A stretch of 64,000 nt of DNA from Natrinema saccharevitans (GCF_001953745.1 NZ_LWLN01000001.1:2728001-2792000), one strand, 5' to 3'. Positions 43,793 through 52,425 are shown, counted from the first letter of the stretch. Numbers and translations are program-made. Notes: a model not told the origin generated them from the sequence alone.

Positions 43793-45238
43793 TCACGTCA
43801 GCGCAACATCGATTTGCTTCGCTTCCTCGATAATCTTCTCGGCATTCTCAACCCACTCTTCTTCCGAATCCTCTGGAAAATACGCGCGATGGAGATACTG
43901 CCCGATCTCCTCTGCTGTGTAGTTCGGGTGCGCCCAATCGGTCAACTGATCGATACCGAATTTCCTCTTGATTACTTCGTTTTCCTCGATCAGAGTTTCC
44001 TTTTTAGTTGAAGGAAGATCAGGCAGAAAGAGATTCAGCGGGAGTACGCTCAACAGTTCGTCTGTGGAGAGATGGGACTCGATGAGTTTCTCTTTGAGAT
44101 TTAGCGTAGCTGCAACCTCGCCAGTGGTCAGCAAACCACGAGCTTCGATACCTCTGAGAATCCTCTCTGATGGCTCCGATTCCTCATACCGCTGTTTGAA
44201 AATAGAACCACCCTCGAATTTTGCTCTGTGAAGGGAAAGGACGCCATCTTCCTGATACTGTTCAAATGGCTCCTTGACAAATCGCTCGTAGAATTCATTG
44301 GTTCCCCAATTCTCGTCACAAACACAGAGTGTGAGACTAGTCATCCCGGCATTCACCATCATCGAACCCGTGTACACGTCATCACCGTTAGCTAGAACAG
44401 CCTCCTTGATGTCCTCGATTATCTTCGTATCATGTTGCATCTCATTGATGAGAATGAAATAATGCGTCTTGTCCGTCAAAACATAGTTGAGATCCTCCTC
44501 GAGTTCGATGAGCGCTTGTTGTATTCCATACTTGCTTAACTTCCCACCATCGTACAGTTGAGACAGTGTACTCCGGTATTCAGCTTCTTCCTCACGTTCT
44601 GAGGTCAACTTAGAGATGATAGTTTCTTTGTGGATATACTCGTGAATGAATCGATCCTTGAAGCACTCACTCTCCATGAATTCCTCATCTGGAGGGGCTA
44701 AATCATACGGTTCAGGTTTTCCACAGAGAAGTTGGTAGGCACCCCATGCAAGCCGAATATCGTCATTTGTTGGACGGACAAGACTGAAGCGGTCCAGACT
44801 CATTTGGAGTTTCTGCGATAACGAGGTTCGTTCATGGCTCTCAAGACGGAAGTCGGATTCTTCTTCGAGATATATGTAGAGGAGTGGAAGGTAGATATCC
44901 TCCTCTTCTTCGATCGCGACTGATTCGGCATAGTTGATGAGGTTCTCAGATCCTAGCGCTTTCAATTCAAAGATTTCGTCCTCAAATTTCGTTTCAAAGG
45001 ATTCAAGGATCTGATTAAATTCTGTAGTTCGTTCTCGGAGTTGGTCTCGATTCTCGGCCGCTTGCCACTGCTGCACCAGAGTATCATACTTCGGGAGGAT
45101 GTTTGCAAGAACGACTAGAATAGCTAGCATCCCAGGCGAGAGGATTGATAGATAGGTTAGGACACTCAAGATCGGGACCAAGACGATATTCAAGAACAGA
45201 GAGACGTAGTTTTGTTTTAGAAATGTGGAAACTCCCAT
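43793..45238 (-). CDS. Unknown protein with N-terminal membrane hairpin (possible cassette gene)
   Basis: A 481-residue protein. Two hydrophobic helices occupy residues about 11-50 (VSLFLNIVLVPILSVLTYLSILSPGMLAILVVLANILP). The remaining 430 residues are soluble, acidic and mostly helical, with no catalytic motif I recognise. Membrane-anchored unknowns of this size are frequent in defence regions. It lies just left of border site 1, perhaps as an older cassette if site 0 is real. Confidence 0.62.
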   Translation of the reverse strand: MGVSTFLKQNYVSLFLNIVLVPILSVLTYLSILSPGMLAILVVLANILPKYDTLVQQWQAAENRDQLRERTTEFNQILESFETKFEDEIFELKALGSENLINYAESVAIEEEEDIYLPLLYIYLEEESDFRLESHERTSLSQKLQMSLDRFSLVRPTNDDIRLAWGAYQLLCGKPEPYDLAPPDEEFMESECFKDRFIHEYIHKETIISKLTSEREEEAEYRSTLSQLYDGGKLSKYGIQQALIELEEDLNYVLTDKTHYFILINEMQHDTKIIEDIKEAVLANGDDVYTGSMMVNAGMTSLTLCVCDENWGTNEFYERFVKEPFEQYQEDGVLSLHRAKFEGGSIFKQRYEESEPSERILRGIEARGLLTTGEVAATLNLKEKLIESHLSTDELLSVLPLNLFLPDLPSTKKETLIEENEVIKRKFGIDQLTDWAHPNYTAEEIGQYLHRAYFPEDSEEEWVENAEKIIEEAKQIDVALT

Positions 45239-45355
45239 CTTCCCGAGTCAGGGATATGATCGAAGCATGAAGTAAGTTATCCAATGACGCTAACTCAGTA
45301 ATTGACAACCGAACTCACCGCATGGTTCACGATTTCTCTATTACCGCGAGTATTG

Positions 45356-45383
45356 TGTCCGAGAATTACTGTAGAGTTGGACA
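45356..45383 (+). repeat. Cassette-border site 1
   Basis: 28 bp beginning TGTCCGAGAA and ending GTTGGACA, followed by AAAA. Left arm TGTCCGA; the right arm is one base off its complement. Preceded by GAGTATTG, similar to sites 3 and 5. Confidence 0.7.
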
Positions 45384-45423
45384 AAACCCATAGATTTGAC
45401 GAGGCCTGATTTACACTACTAAC

Positions 45424-46293
45424 TCAGTTCCCGAACTGCGCTCTTGGTGATCGCTCTGTCTCGAGATAGTGCGCACCGATCAGGTCGGTTTCGACCTCGG
45501 TTCGCTTGTGCTTCGCATCCATTCCATCTGGAGTAGCTACTGAAAATAGAGCCTCACTGCCGAATGTTTTCTCGTGTTGTCGTAGTCGCTTTGTGAACGC
45601 TTTCGTCTCGCCGGTATACGCCAGCGGTGGCGCGTCATTTTCGTACCAGATCCGGTAAACACCTGCCTCGGGTAGATCCGGCTCGAGTCGATCTCCAAGC
45701 CGATAGGGGCCACTCCACTCGAGACCCATCCAATCTGACGCAGTCACATCGTCCACGTTTTTCCACGGAACTGGTCCTCGGCCGGGTTCGGTGTTTGGCT
45801 CGGTCTCTCCCTCCTCGAGGGGGCCACCAACGTACCCATCACTTCGATATCCCGACTGTGAGTAGCCGGGGATGATCCGCCCGAAGTTCGCGGTCGGACT
45901 TTTGCCCATTTCGCGACGTGCAATCGCGATGAGGGCTTGCTCGAGCCCCTTCCGGTCCTGATCGTGGGTTGCGAACGACGGCGTCGCGGTCGATACTTCG
46001 AACGCCGGTCCGTCTCGATCACGAACTGCCCAGAGGCACGGTGCAGCTGTATGCGGATCGCGAAACGGCATCTCTTCGGAGTAGACGTTCCGGGCCAGTG
46101 CGCTTACCCGCCCGCGTGTACTCCGGCCGGTTTGACCGATGTACTCGAGGCCGTTACGGTCACGATGGCGAACGCGATAGAGTCCTGGATCAGTCGAGAT
46201 CGCCGTCAACTCATCGTCTGTTGGATCAAGAGATAGCCAGTCACTCCAATTCACCCTCATCCAGTCGTCTGCATACAGATCTCGTTCATTCAT
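45424..46293 (-). CDS. Protein with two GIY-YIG nuclease domains
   Basis: A 289-residue protein with two GIY-YIG units: GLY (37-39) with YIG (51-53), R60/R62 and E118 in LEQALIAIARR; and GVY (211-213) with YTG (226-228), R236/R238 and a following E in EVETDLIGAHYL. Each unit is preceded by a WxxLxW-type strand (WSDWLSL, WMGLEW). GIY-YIG enzymes cut DNA. Two units in one chain could cut both strands. The start at 46293 is used; ATG 46311 would overlap the upstream gene more. Part of cassette 1 with DUF6884 and a PD-(D/E)XK protein. Confidence 0.8.
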   Translation of the reverse strand: MNERDLYADDWMRVNWSDWLSLDPTDDELTAISTDPGLYRVRHRDRNGLEYIGQTGRSTRGRVSALARNVYSEEMPFRDPHTAAPCLWAVRDRDGPAFEVSTATPSFATHDQDRKGLEQALIAIARREMGKSPTANFGRIIPGYSQSGYRSDGYVGGPLEEGETEPNTEPGRGPVPWKNVDDVTASDWMGLEWSGPYRLGDRLEPDLPEAGVYRIWYENDAPPLAYTGETKAFTKRLRQHEKTFGSEALFSVATPDGMDAKHKRTEVETDLIGAHYLETERSPRAQFGN

Positions 46294-46718
46294 GTCTGTT
46301 CGTTGTACCATGCAAGCCGCTCACCTATCATTAATCCCTCAGTCGGAATCTGTATCTGGACGTTGTGTTCTTCGAGGAGGGGAAGCAATTCCTCGTAGTA
46401 CGCTTTCCCCGCATGGAATACGAGGGTGATATCCGATTCGAGCAAACCTGCTGCCTTCAGATCGTCATACACGGTTTGGGACCACTCTCGCTTTCGTGCT
46501 ACTCGAGCGCCAGTGAGAGTCTCGTCGTAGGGCTCGATCAGCGGACCATTCGGTTCAAGAAGATGGTGTTTAGCTGAAAGGACGTACCAGTCGTCGTGGT
46601 GATGTTCACAGTACCGGCGTACTTTGCTGAACAGCGTTGACGGGCTGTACAGCTCACTCGGTGGTGCTGGTTGCTCGCGTTTCGTCTTCGAACAGCTTAC
46701 TAGTCCGATTTCGGTCAT
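46290..46718 (-). CDS. DUF6884-like protein
   Basis: A 142-residue protein with the pattern IGLVSCSKTKR, LYSPSTLFSKVRRYCEHHHDDWYVLSAKHHLLEP and IEPYDETL, which I recognise as the DUF6884 group. The fold is related to the nucleoside-handling domains of archaeosine or queuosine enzymes. Its stop touches the start of the GIY-YIG gene, so the two are coupled. In mobile DNA such proteins may modify or sense modified bases; that role is inference. Confidence 0.68.
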   Translation of the reverse strand: MTEIGLVSCSKTKREQPAPPSELYSPSTLFSKVRRYCEHHHDDWYVLSAKHHLLEPNGPLIEPYDETLTGARVARKREWSQTVYDDLKAAGLLESDITLVFHAGKAYYEELLPLLEEHNVQIQIPTEGLMIGERLAWYNEQT

Positions 46719-46725
46719 TGTTTGA

Positions 46726-47334
46726 TCACTCGACGATCTCCCACGTGATGACAGCGCCTTGCTGATGAACGGGATGCTGTAACTCGTCGAAGTAGGCGAT
46801 ATTCCTCGTTTCTACTTGGAACTCGTACCAGTGATCCACGTCCATACAGAACTTCTCGGCAACTGCCTCGGCAGTCATTTGCTCGTACTCTTCGTCGACT
46901 TTTTCGTAATAGAGGCCGAGTACTCCGCCGTTTGATCCGAACTCTGACTCGTAGAGTTTCTTCGTATCGGTAAGTAGTGACGAGGAACTCCGTTCAGGAA
47001 ACGGCGTGAAGATCCGCGCGAAGCTGTTCGGATCGATGTTTCCATTATCGTACCGGAACCGGAGTAGCTTGGCCTCCACTGGAAGCTGACGCCCGTCGTG
47101 ATCAAGAAAAAGATCGCATCGTCGTGAACCCTCGAGGTACGACACTTCAGTCTCGATAGCTTCTCGAAGCGGGTGGCCCTCAAGCGCCTCGAGAATCATT
47201 TCGATCTGATTCTCTTCCTCGAATGGGCCAATTCCAGGTTTCCATCGGTCGTGTTCAGCATCTGTATCGACATCCGGAATTACAGACGCAAATGAGTTAG
47301 CCAGTTGACCAAGAGGGCCAGGTTTGTTACTCAT
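46726..47334 (-). CDS. PD-(D/E)XK-type nuclease-like protein
   Basis: A 202-residue protein. D74 in RRCDLFLD and E87-A88-K89 in QLPVEAKLL have the spacing of a PD-(D/E)XK active site, and E45/E49 in the first helix (IEMILEAL) fits the usual N-terminal acidic residue. First gene of cassette 1, 7 bp ahead of DUF6884. It could be a restriction-type endonuclease; no methyltransferase lies in the cassette. Site 2 lies about 50 bp upstream of its start. Confidence 0.68.
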   Translation of the reverse strand: MSNKPGPLGQLANSFASVIPDVDTDAEHDRWKPGIGPFEEENQIEMILEALEGHPLREAIETEVSYLEGSRRCDLFLDHDGRQLPVEAKLLRFRYDNGNIDPNSFARIFTPFPERSSSSLLTDTKKLYESEFGSNGGVLGLYYEKVDEEYEQMTAEAVAEKFCMDVDHWYEFQVETRNIAYFDELQHPVHQQGAVITWEIVE

Positions 47335-47384
47335 GATTACCTACTAATGTCCTATCCGTCTACAAATGATTCGTCATTTCAGCC

Positions 47385-47412
47385 TGTCCGAGAATACGAA
47401 CAGAGCCGGATA
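47385..47412 (+). repeat. Cassette-border site 2
   Basis: 28 bp beginning TGTCCGAGAA and ending GCCGGATA; the right arm has two changes from the complement of the left arm. It lies between the start of the PD-(D/E)XK gene and the next cassette. Confidence 0.65.
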
Positions 47413-47538
47413 GACATCATGAGTTATAGCATAGATCATATGTTTAACATAGGTTATATGTCTGAAGCGGCTCACTGAATTTAATACTGGAGAAGATTTT
47501 CCGGGCGAATTAATACGGTCTGTTTGTGAGGGTGAACA

Positions 47539-48111
47539 ATGGACGAGCCGGAATGGATGACCGTTTTACGGATATTTTGGGAAGAGAATCTCGGGTTTGA
47601 ATATTCACCCCACTCAGAGGAGTGGGAGAGATTCATTCCCGACCGTGATGAATTGGAGGATATAAACACATCAGACCATGCCCAAGGCCTCCTAAAATCA
47701 GGTCATCTTGAAGTTGAAGACGTGGATGCCAGCCATGATCCGTCAGTTTCGTTTGATAGTTTGCCTGTAGTCCGGATCTCCGAAAAGGGGATTCAGACGA
47801 TCCGGGAATGGGAAACCATGAAAAAACAAGCGCAATGGGAACAGCAATTACTAGAGACTCAGGAACAGTATGAAGAGAGCCGGCTTAGGAGACAACAGCA
47901 GTTTGAAAAAGAACAGGTTACGAGATCTAACGAAGTGAACGCCGCTGTCGGATATCTCACGATTGGCTTATTGATTGTGACCCTTTCGGATGTCGTCCTA
48001 TCTGTGGATCAATCCTTGGTTCCAATATGGGTTATCATTGGAATCACGCTTTCGGTAGTCTTGGGTTTGATATACAGAATACGGAAATCGGGGCTTCTAA
48101 ATCCAGAATAG
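47539..48111 (+). CDS. Single-gene cassette: HTH-like, coiled-coil, two-helix membrane protein
   Basis: A 190-residue protein. Residues about 1-88 could be a winged-helix-like head (DHAQGLLKSGHLEVEDV, PVVRISEKGIQTIREWETM). Residues 90-130 form a coiled coil (WEQQLLETQEQYEESRLRRQQQFEKEQ). Two membrane helices follow (about 135-152 and 160-178). It is the only gene between sites 2 and 3. It may be a membrane-acting effector or a sensor; unknown. Confidence 0.6.
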   Translation: MDEPEWMTVLRIFWEENLGFEYSPHSEEWERFIPDRDELEDINTSDHAQGLLKSGHLEVEDVDASHDPSVSFDSLPVVRISEKGIQTIREWETMKKQAQWEQQLLETQEQYEESRLRRQQQFEKEQVTRSNEVNAAVGYLTIGLLIVTLSDVVLSVDQSLVPIWVIIGITLSVVLGLIYRIRKSGLLNPE

Positions 48112-48178
48112 TGACCCTACGGCTGGTCTCTGTGGACGTAACGCATTAAATTCGCATATGTACTTAGCGGGAGTTTTG

Positions 48179-48206
48179 TGTCCGAGAACTCGGGGAAAAG
48201 TGGAAG
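48179..48206 (+). repeat. Cassette-border site 3
   Basis: It begins TGTCCGAGAACTCGG. The expected right arm is degraded (GTGGAAG), but an intact TCGGACA occurs at 48232-48238, giving a longer 60-bp palindromic-ended site. It is preceded by GAGTTTTG as in sites 1 and 5. Confidence 0.6.
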
Positions 48207-48312
48207 AGCAGTGCCGATAAAGGGTGCAATTTCGGACATCCTGATCTGGTAAATGCAGACACCGATTTAGTGCTGGTTATTCTACCGGGTCTGAAATGAA
48301 TTCAGGATGCCA

Positions 48313-48333
48313 TGCTGAATAGAGGGCGCAAAT
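48313..48333 (+). repeat. Stem-loop motif copy 1
   Basis: TGCTGAATAGAGGGCGCA onward, matching the motif at 50668 and, on the other strand, at 52536-52563. It lies between site 3 and the TOPRIM gene. Confidence 0.4.
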
Positions 48334-48414
48334 ACTTCACGGTTGGGTAGTTACACGGAGTTGGCGAATTGGTCAGTGCAGATCGAGCAGTTAGCACTGG
48401 ATTGCTTGTGGCAT

Positions 48415-49008
48415 CTACAAATATAACACGTCAATAAGTGCATCCACTTCGTCTGGCTGATCTTTGAAATACTGTTCAGCTTGATATTTTTTCTTGCTGA
48501 ATTCCACCCCATATGACATACCAGTTGCTGTCTCCATATCATTATAGAATGCAATAATTGTGGGTTCATCAAATACATCACCGTTCCCCTCCAACGAACA
48601 TTCTTTAATTACGAAGTCGTCTGTGAATTGCGAATTCCCTTTCGCGGCTAATGAAATTTGGCTACCCCATTCATCCCACAAAGAACTGTTCAGACTGTCT
48701 AACACAGCACTAAAACTACTATCGTCGTCCATGTCGAGCATCAGTACTGAATCTAAGCCTTTCTCTCCAATTGAGGGTCCTTCACGAGCGTATATATCCT
48801 CTAATTCTGACCGCCCTCCTTCACACTTGTATAAATAAGAAATCGAAGTGCCAATTCGGTGCTGACGTATTCGCTGTGTCTGCGTTTCATCACTCTCCTC
48901 GTTATTGAACCGATCACAGTATTCCTCCACACCTGATCGAGTGTGAAGTTGCTCAAGAAAGGCCAAGTCATTGATTCCCTCAGTAAAAACAATCGTATCA
49001 CCCTGCAT
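48415..49008 (-). CDS. TOPRIM-type protein, partner of AAA ATPase (OLD/PARIS-like)
   Basis: A 197-residue protein. E10 in IVFTEGINDLAFLEQL and D92-x-D94 in VLMLDMDDDS are placed like the TOPRIM catalytic residues. It follows the AAA gene directly: the AAA stop TAG is next to this ATG. In OLD-family nucleases and PARIS, an ATPase works with a TOPRIM unit, fused or separate; here they are separate. It is probably the nuclease or toxin arm of a phage-defence pair. Confidence 0.68.
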   Translation of the reverse strand: MQGDTIVFTEGINDLAFLEQLHTRSGVEEYCDRFNNEESDETQTQRIRQHRIGTSISYLYKCEGGRSELEDIYAREGPSIGEKGLDSVLMLDMDDDSSFSAVLDSLNSSLWDEWGSQISLAAKGNSQFTDDFVIKECSLEGNGDVFDEPTIIAFYNDMETATGMSYGVEFSKKKYQAEQYFKDQPDEVDALIDVLYL

Positions 49009-50355
49009 CTATTGGCCTCTAAGATCCAAGTTGAGGTCATTCATATCTTCCTTTGCATCTTCGTAAGATAAGGATCGATTCATAGGTTCTGTTAGTTGGA
49101 AAAGGCAGAATTCATTTTGTAGGTACTCCCCATATTGATTTCGAACTTCTTTGGATATGAATGATTCTAAGAAGTCAGTATTGTGTGTTGTGATAAATAA
49201 TTGTAGTTCTTCTTCCCTCGAAATCTGGATTAAGGTACGTGTTAGTTGTTCTATATACCCTGGATGCATATGCTGTTCCGGTTCTTCGATTAAGAGAACA
49301 TCACCGTCATTAGATTCATCAAACAGTTCCCAGAGAATGCCAACAATTGTTTTGAAACCATCACCCATAAACTCAAATGGGACATCATATGGTGCCCCCT
49401 CCTTATTTTTAAACACAAGGTCAGTGAATGAGAAATCCTCCAGAGAATCTACAAGATCATGTTCCTGAAGGTAATTTTCAACCCTGCTTACTCGAATAGG
49501 ATTATCTTCGTAATTGATCTCCTCTGCTTTTGTAGGAATTTCATTGAGGTAATGAATACCACTGACTGTCGGGAAAGATCCACCAAAAAGCTGTACTCTT
49601 TTAGAGTGCCTGTTTGAAAATACGGAGCTAGTTAGACGGAAGAGGGCTTGAGATTCGGACTCTTCCCCGGGCGTTTCATTGACGATTCGTTCATCATCAA
49701 GTAGAGTCTCAGTAGCACTTTCTACAATCTGACGGATGACCTCTTGATAACTCTTGCTAGCAGAAAATAGATACCGTTGTTGGTCTTCAATCTTGACAGC
49801 CAGAACGTCATCCGAAAGAAGGTCGATTATTTTTTCCTCAGGTATCGACAGCAGCGAATCTGTAAGTACTTCATTTAGAATCTTTGCGAGGGCCATCTCA
49901 TCTGGACGATCGCTCCTACGTGCATCCTGACTAAGTTGCAAATTGCCACGGTGGAGTGGGAATAGCCTTAACTGGGCTGTTTCTTCTGGTATTTCCTGAC
50001 TGATTTTCCTGATTGCTGCTTCATAGACTTCCTCGTCGCTAGCTTGGCGGATTTTTACTGACTGAGTAAGTGGGTTACTTGGGTTCCCCTCCTCATCATA
50101 TTGCTCGAACGAGAGTTGTTCACGCCAATATTCGCCATGTAGCGAAGTCTCCCCTCTTTGTTTGTTGATTACTGCCGTAGCGCGATCTTCAAAGTTCTCT
50201 AAAGTAGTAGGGTCTGATAACACCGCGATAGCTTCCAGAAGGGATGTTTTTCCGGCGTTGTTCCGGCCAGTGATGATGTTTAGTTTACCCGGCTCTATTG
50301 AGGTTGACTGGATACCCTTGAATCCCTTGACATCAAGTTTAGTGAGCCGGACCAT
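49009..50355 (-). CDS. AAA/ABC-type ATPase of the OLD (overcoming lysogenization defect) class
   Basis: A 448-residue SMC-like ATPase. LTKLDVKGFKGIQ opens the fold, Walker A is GRNNAGKTS (30-38), FMGDGFKTIVGIL is the signature region, Walker B is VLLIEEPEQHMHP and the H-loop is FITTHNTDFL. The middle is helical. With the TOPRIM gene it forms a two-gene unit that fills cassette 3 between sites 3 and 4. Comparable pairs block phage by sensing infection and triggering nuclease action; the exact class (split OLD, Gabija-like or PARIS-like) is undecided. Confidence 0.8.
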   Translation of the reverse strand: MVRLTKLDVKGFKGIQSTSIEPGKLNIITGRNNAGKTSLLEAIAVLSDPTTLENFEDRATAVINKQRGETSLHGEYWREQLSFEQYDEEGNPSNPLTQSVKIRQASDEEVYEAAIRKISQEIPEETAQLRLFPLHRGNLQLSQDARRSDRPDEMALAKILNEVLTDSLLSIPEEKIIDLLSDDVLAVKIEDQQRYLFSASKSYQEVIRQIVESATETLLDDERIVNETPGEESESQALFRLTSSVFSNRHSKRVQLFGGSFPTVSGIHYLNEIPTKAEEINYEDNPIRVSRVENYLQEHDLVDSLEDFSFTDLVFKNKEGAPYDVPFEFMGDGFKTIVGILWELFDESNDGDVLLIEEPEQHMHPGYIEQLTRTLIQISREEELQLFITTHNTDFLESFISKEVRNQYGEYLQNEFCLFQLTEPMNRSLSYEDAKEDMNDLNLDLRGQ

Positions 50356-50556
50356 GCGTTATAGGTCGTTTCTCCGGCACACGTTTTATTCCTGTCCCTC
50401 CTTTCACGCTAGGCAAGTTCAATGAGCGGTAGGCTTAATCAATTTGATGCGAAACGAACGTAGCCATCGTACTGAACCCATCCTATGCTTTCAGCACTTG
50501 ACAAGCATCAATACCACTAATCGCGTTCAAGAATTCCATGACAGTCGGTCAAGCAG

Positions 50557-50584
50557 TGTCCGAGAACTCGGAGAAAGTCGGATA
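50557..50584 (+). repeat. Cassette-border site 4
   Basis: 28 bp beginning TGTCCGAGAACTCGGAGAAA and ending GTCGGATA; the right arm is one base from the perfect complement. Confidence 0.7.
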
Positions 50585-50666
50585 GGAGATCGTGAACCAG
50601 CGGTAAGTACAGGCGAAGGCGTTACCGGAGCAGCTGCTTATCTCTCGGATAGGCGTCAGAAACGAC

Positions 50667-50695
50667 CTGCTGAATATAGAGGATGAGTTCAGCAG
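50667..50695 (+). repeat. Stem-loop motif copy 2
   Basis: CTGCTGAA and TTCAGCAG form an 8-bp stem around TATAGAGGATGAG. Same core TGCTGAATA as at 48313 and 52536-52563. Confidence 0.45.
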
Positions 50696-50892
50696 ACCGT
50701 CCCATCGACGATCAAATAGGTGATCCGTCCTTTCGAAGAGACAAAACCTGAGATGTGTATTCTGCCTGGATTGACGACGTAATCCTTGTTATTCGTCAAA
50801 ATATTCGCAGTTCCGTACTTTGTGGAAACACGTGTGTCATAAGATTTAAGATACTTTGGGCGGATTACCGGTTCCTTAGTAATCTTCTTACA
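50689..50892 (-). pseudogene. Possible gene remnant without a start codon
   Basis: A 67-codon open stretch on the minus strand ending in a stop. It reads protein-like (YLKSYDTRVSTKYGTANIL, then NNKDYVVNPGRIHISGF) but has no ATG or GTG in frame after the preceding stop. It could be the C-terminal end of a lost cassette gene. Weak. Confidence 0.25.
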
Positions 50893-50918
50893 CTATGAAT
50901 CCATAGTCTCCTACTAAA

Positions 50919-51584
50919 ATGGTTCAATCAGGTCTAATTATTCCTATAGCTACAGGTAGTGTAGTGGCTACTTTTAGTGTTATTCTAACCATATTTGCAC
51001 AAAATAGAATAAATAAACTAAGATACGCTACAGGAGTTAGAGAAGAAATTTACGAAAATAAGAAAAAAGTCACCGATCTAGGCGTTGACTTGATAGATAA
51101 TATCGTTTCACGTGAGACAGGCATGAATAAGATGAGTCCTCGCTATCGAGATCCAAATATGACATCTACTAGTATAGAGTTCGACACTTCTGCTTATGCT
51201 GCGATGAAAAATAGCGGATTTTTAAACAATTTGGGGGATGACAATAAAATATTATTGAGAGAGCATTATAATAAATTGGAACTGATTAACCAGGAACTCA
51301 ATGATAGGGAAGCAATTCGTGCAAACGGGAAGAGTTGGGATAATAAACGCTATAATGAAATGATTCTGACGCATGAGCGCTCAGCACTCCAGCTATTATT
51401 ACATATTTGTTCTGAAGAATTATTTCTAGAAATACTTGAGGAGACCCGCTTGGGGGAACAAAGATTAATTGGATTCAAAGAAACTAGGGAATTAGATCTG
51501 GAAGATACAGCTAACTTTGATACGGCAATTAATAGTATGGATCAAGAACTTGAAAAAGATTTTCTTAGTCTTTTGATGAGGTGA
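50919..51584 (+). CDS. AT-rich cassette gene with N-terminal membrane helix
   Basis: A 221-residue protein with one membrane helix (about 4-26), basic NRINKLRYATGVREEIYENKKKV after it, and a helical soluble part. Codon use is extremely AT-rich, even beside other cassettes, pointing to a distant donor. Its stop lies inside the 3' end of the convergent gene (20-bp overlap). Unknown; the anchored helical build resembles effector or immunity proteins. Confidence 0.58.
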   Translation: MVQSGLIIPIATGSVVATFSVILTIFAQNRINKLRYATGVREEIYENKKKVTDLGVDLIDNIVSRETGMNKMSPRYRDPNMTSTSIEFDTSAYAAMKNSGFLNNLGDDNKILLREHYNKLELINQELNDREAIRANGKSWDNKRYNEMILTHERSALQLLLHICSEELFLEILEETRLGEQRLIGFKETRELDLEDTANFDTAINSMDQELEKDFLSLLMR

Positions 51585-52425
51585 TCCAGATTTCTTTTCC
51601 CTTGTTAGTGATTAAAAGGCCTGATGAAATTTTTTCTGTAGTTATATTTTTTCCTGTGTCATATTCGGTCAGATATCCGCCTTCAATATTTTTAGGAATT
51701 ATTGGATAGCTATTCGTGCCCGCATATGACCCCGCAAGTTCTACACTACCAAATCCAAGTAAGGTAACATAGAGCTGTACTGGGCCTTCTGGATCAAACT
51801 CGGATAGATATGACAAACCAGCTGATGAGAAATTAATGACATCATCTCGGAGGCGTTCAATAGGAAACCTCCAATCTGAGTACGTAGAATCTACTAATTC
51901 AATCCATCCGTGTCGAGATATACAGATGTATTCCATATTTTCAAATAGATTACTTGTTTTAATAAAATACTTTTCACCGCTATTTGTGATCGTAGATGTT
52001 GGATTTTGAATTACCATAGAATCATTTGGTAATTCAGAGACGGTATTGACAAGGGGTTGGTCTTCTTTTGAGCAAAATAAATGGAAAGCAACAACCGGTT
52101 GTTTATCAATTTCAACCAAATTAGTCGATGAACTTTGTAGAAACTCTAATCTGCTTTTGTAGATCTCGTGAGGTTTACGAGAGACTTGGACTTGAGTAAA
52201 CCCCCCAGCATTTTCAACTTTTTTTCTGTATTTTTGAGTGTAATCTAATATATTAGTATTCTCTGATGGTGATTCTTTTTGATAAAGATCTCCGTCACCA
52301 TTAGTAGTCCAGACATTGATTGACCAATGTGTGCCTCCTTTATCAACTTTGATGTATCCATTATTGTGTAGTAGATGAGCCTCTTGATAGTTTTCTCGTA
52401 TTATCCAATTCTCAGATTCTCTCAT
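51565..52425 (-). CDS. AT-rich cassette gene, unknown soluble protein
   Basis: A 286-residue protein rich in beta-strand-like segments and aromatic residues (WIIRENYQEAHLLHNNGYIKVDKGGTHWSINVW, GPVQLYVTLLGFGSVELAGSYAG). It resembles bacterial conflict proteins in style but has no motif I can name. It converges with and overlaps the 3' end of the membrane-helix gene by 20 bp, so the two may be a sense-antisense or toxin-immunity pair. Strongly AT-rich. Confidence 0.57.
   Translation of the reverse strand: MRESENWIIRENYQEAHLLHNNGYIKVDKGGTHWSINVWTTNGDGDLYQKESPSENTNILDYTQKYRKKVENAGGFTQVQVSRKPHEIYKSRLEFLQSSSTNLVEIDKQPVVAFHLFCSKEDQPLVNTVSELPNDSMVIQNPTSTITNSGEKYFIKTSNLFENMEYICISRHGWIELVDSTYSDWRFPIERLRDDVINFSSAGLSYLSEFDPEGPVQLYVTLLGFGSVELAGSYAGTNSYPIIPKNIEGGYLTEYDTGKNITTEKISSGLLITNKGKEIWITSSKD

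Larger units (their letters stand above)
48112..48414. other. Cassette junction without a gene
   Basis: 303 bp holding border site 3 (48179-48206), a second possible right arm TCGGACA at 48232-48238, and the stem-loop motif TGCTGAATA at 48313. No credible gene is seen. Confidence 0.5.
50356..50918. other. Cassette junction, mostly non-coding
   Basis: 563 bp. It holds border site 4 (50557-50584), the stem-loop motif (50667-50695) and a reading-frame remnant on the minus strand (50689-50892). The rest shows no gene. Confidence 0.5.

Noticed and set aside
43536-43796. Minus-strand frame with an HRCPRC motif
   Set aside because: It overlaps the end of the membrane gene and site 0; beyond the CPRC there is nothing gene-like.
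50444-50686. An 80-codon plus-strand frame in the cassette junction
   Set aside because: It contains border site 4 and part of the stem-loop motif; the product has no haloarchaeal or domain character.
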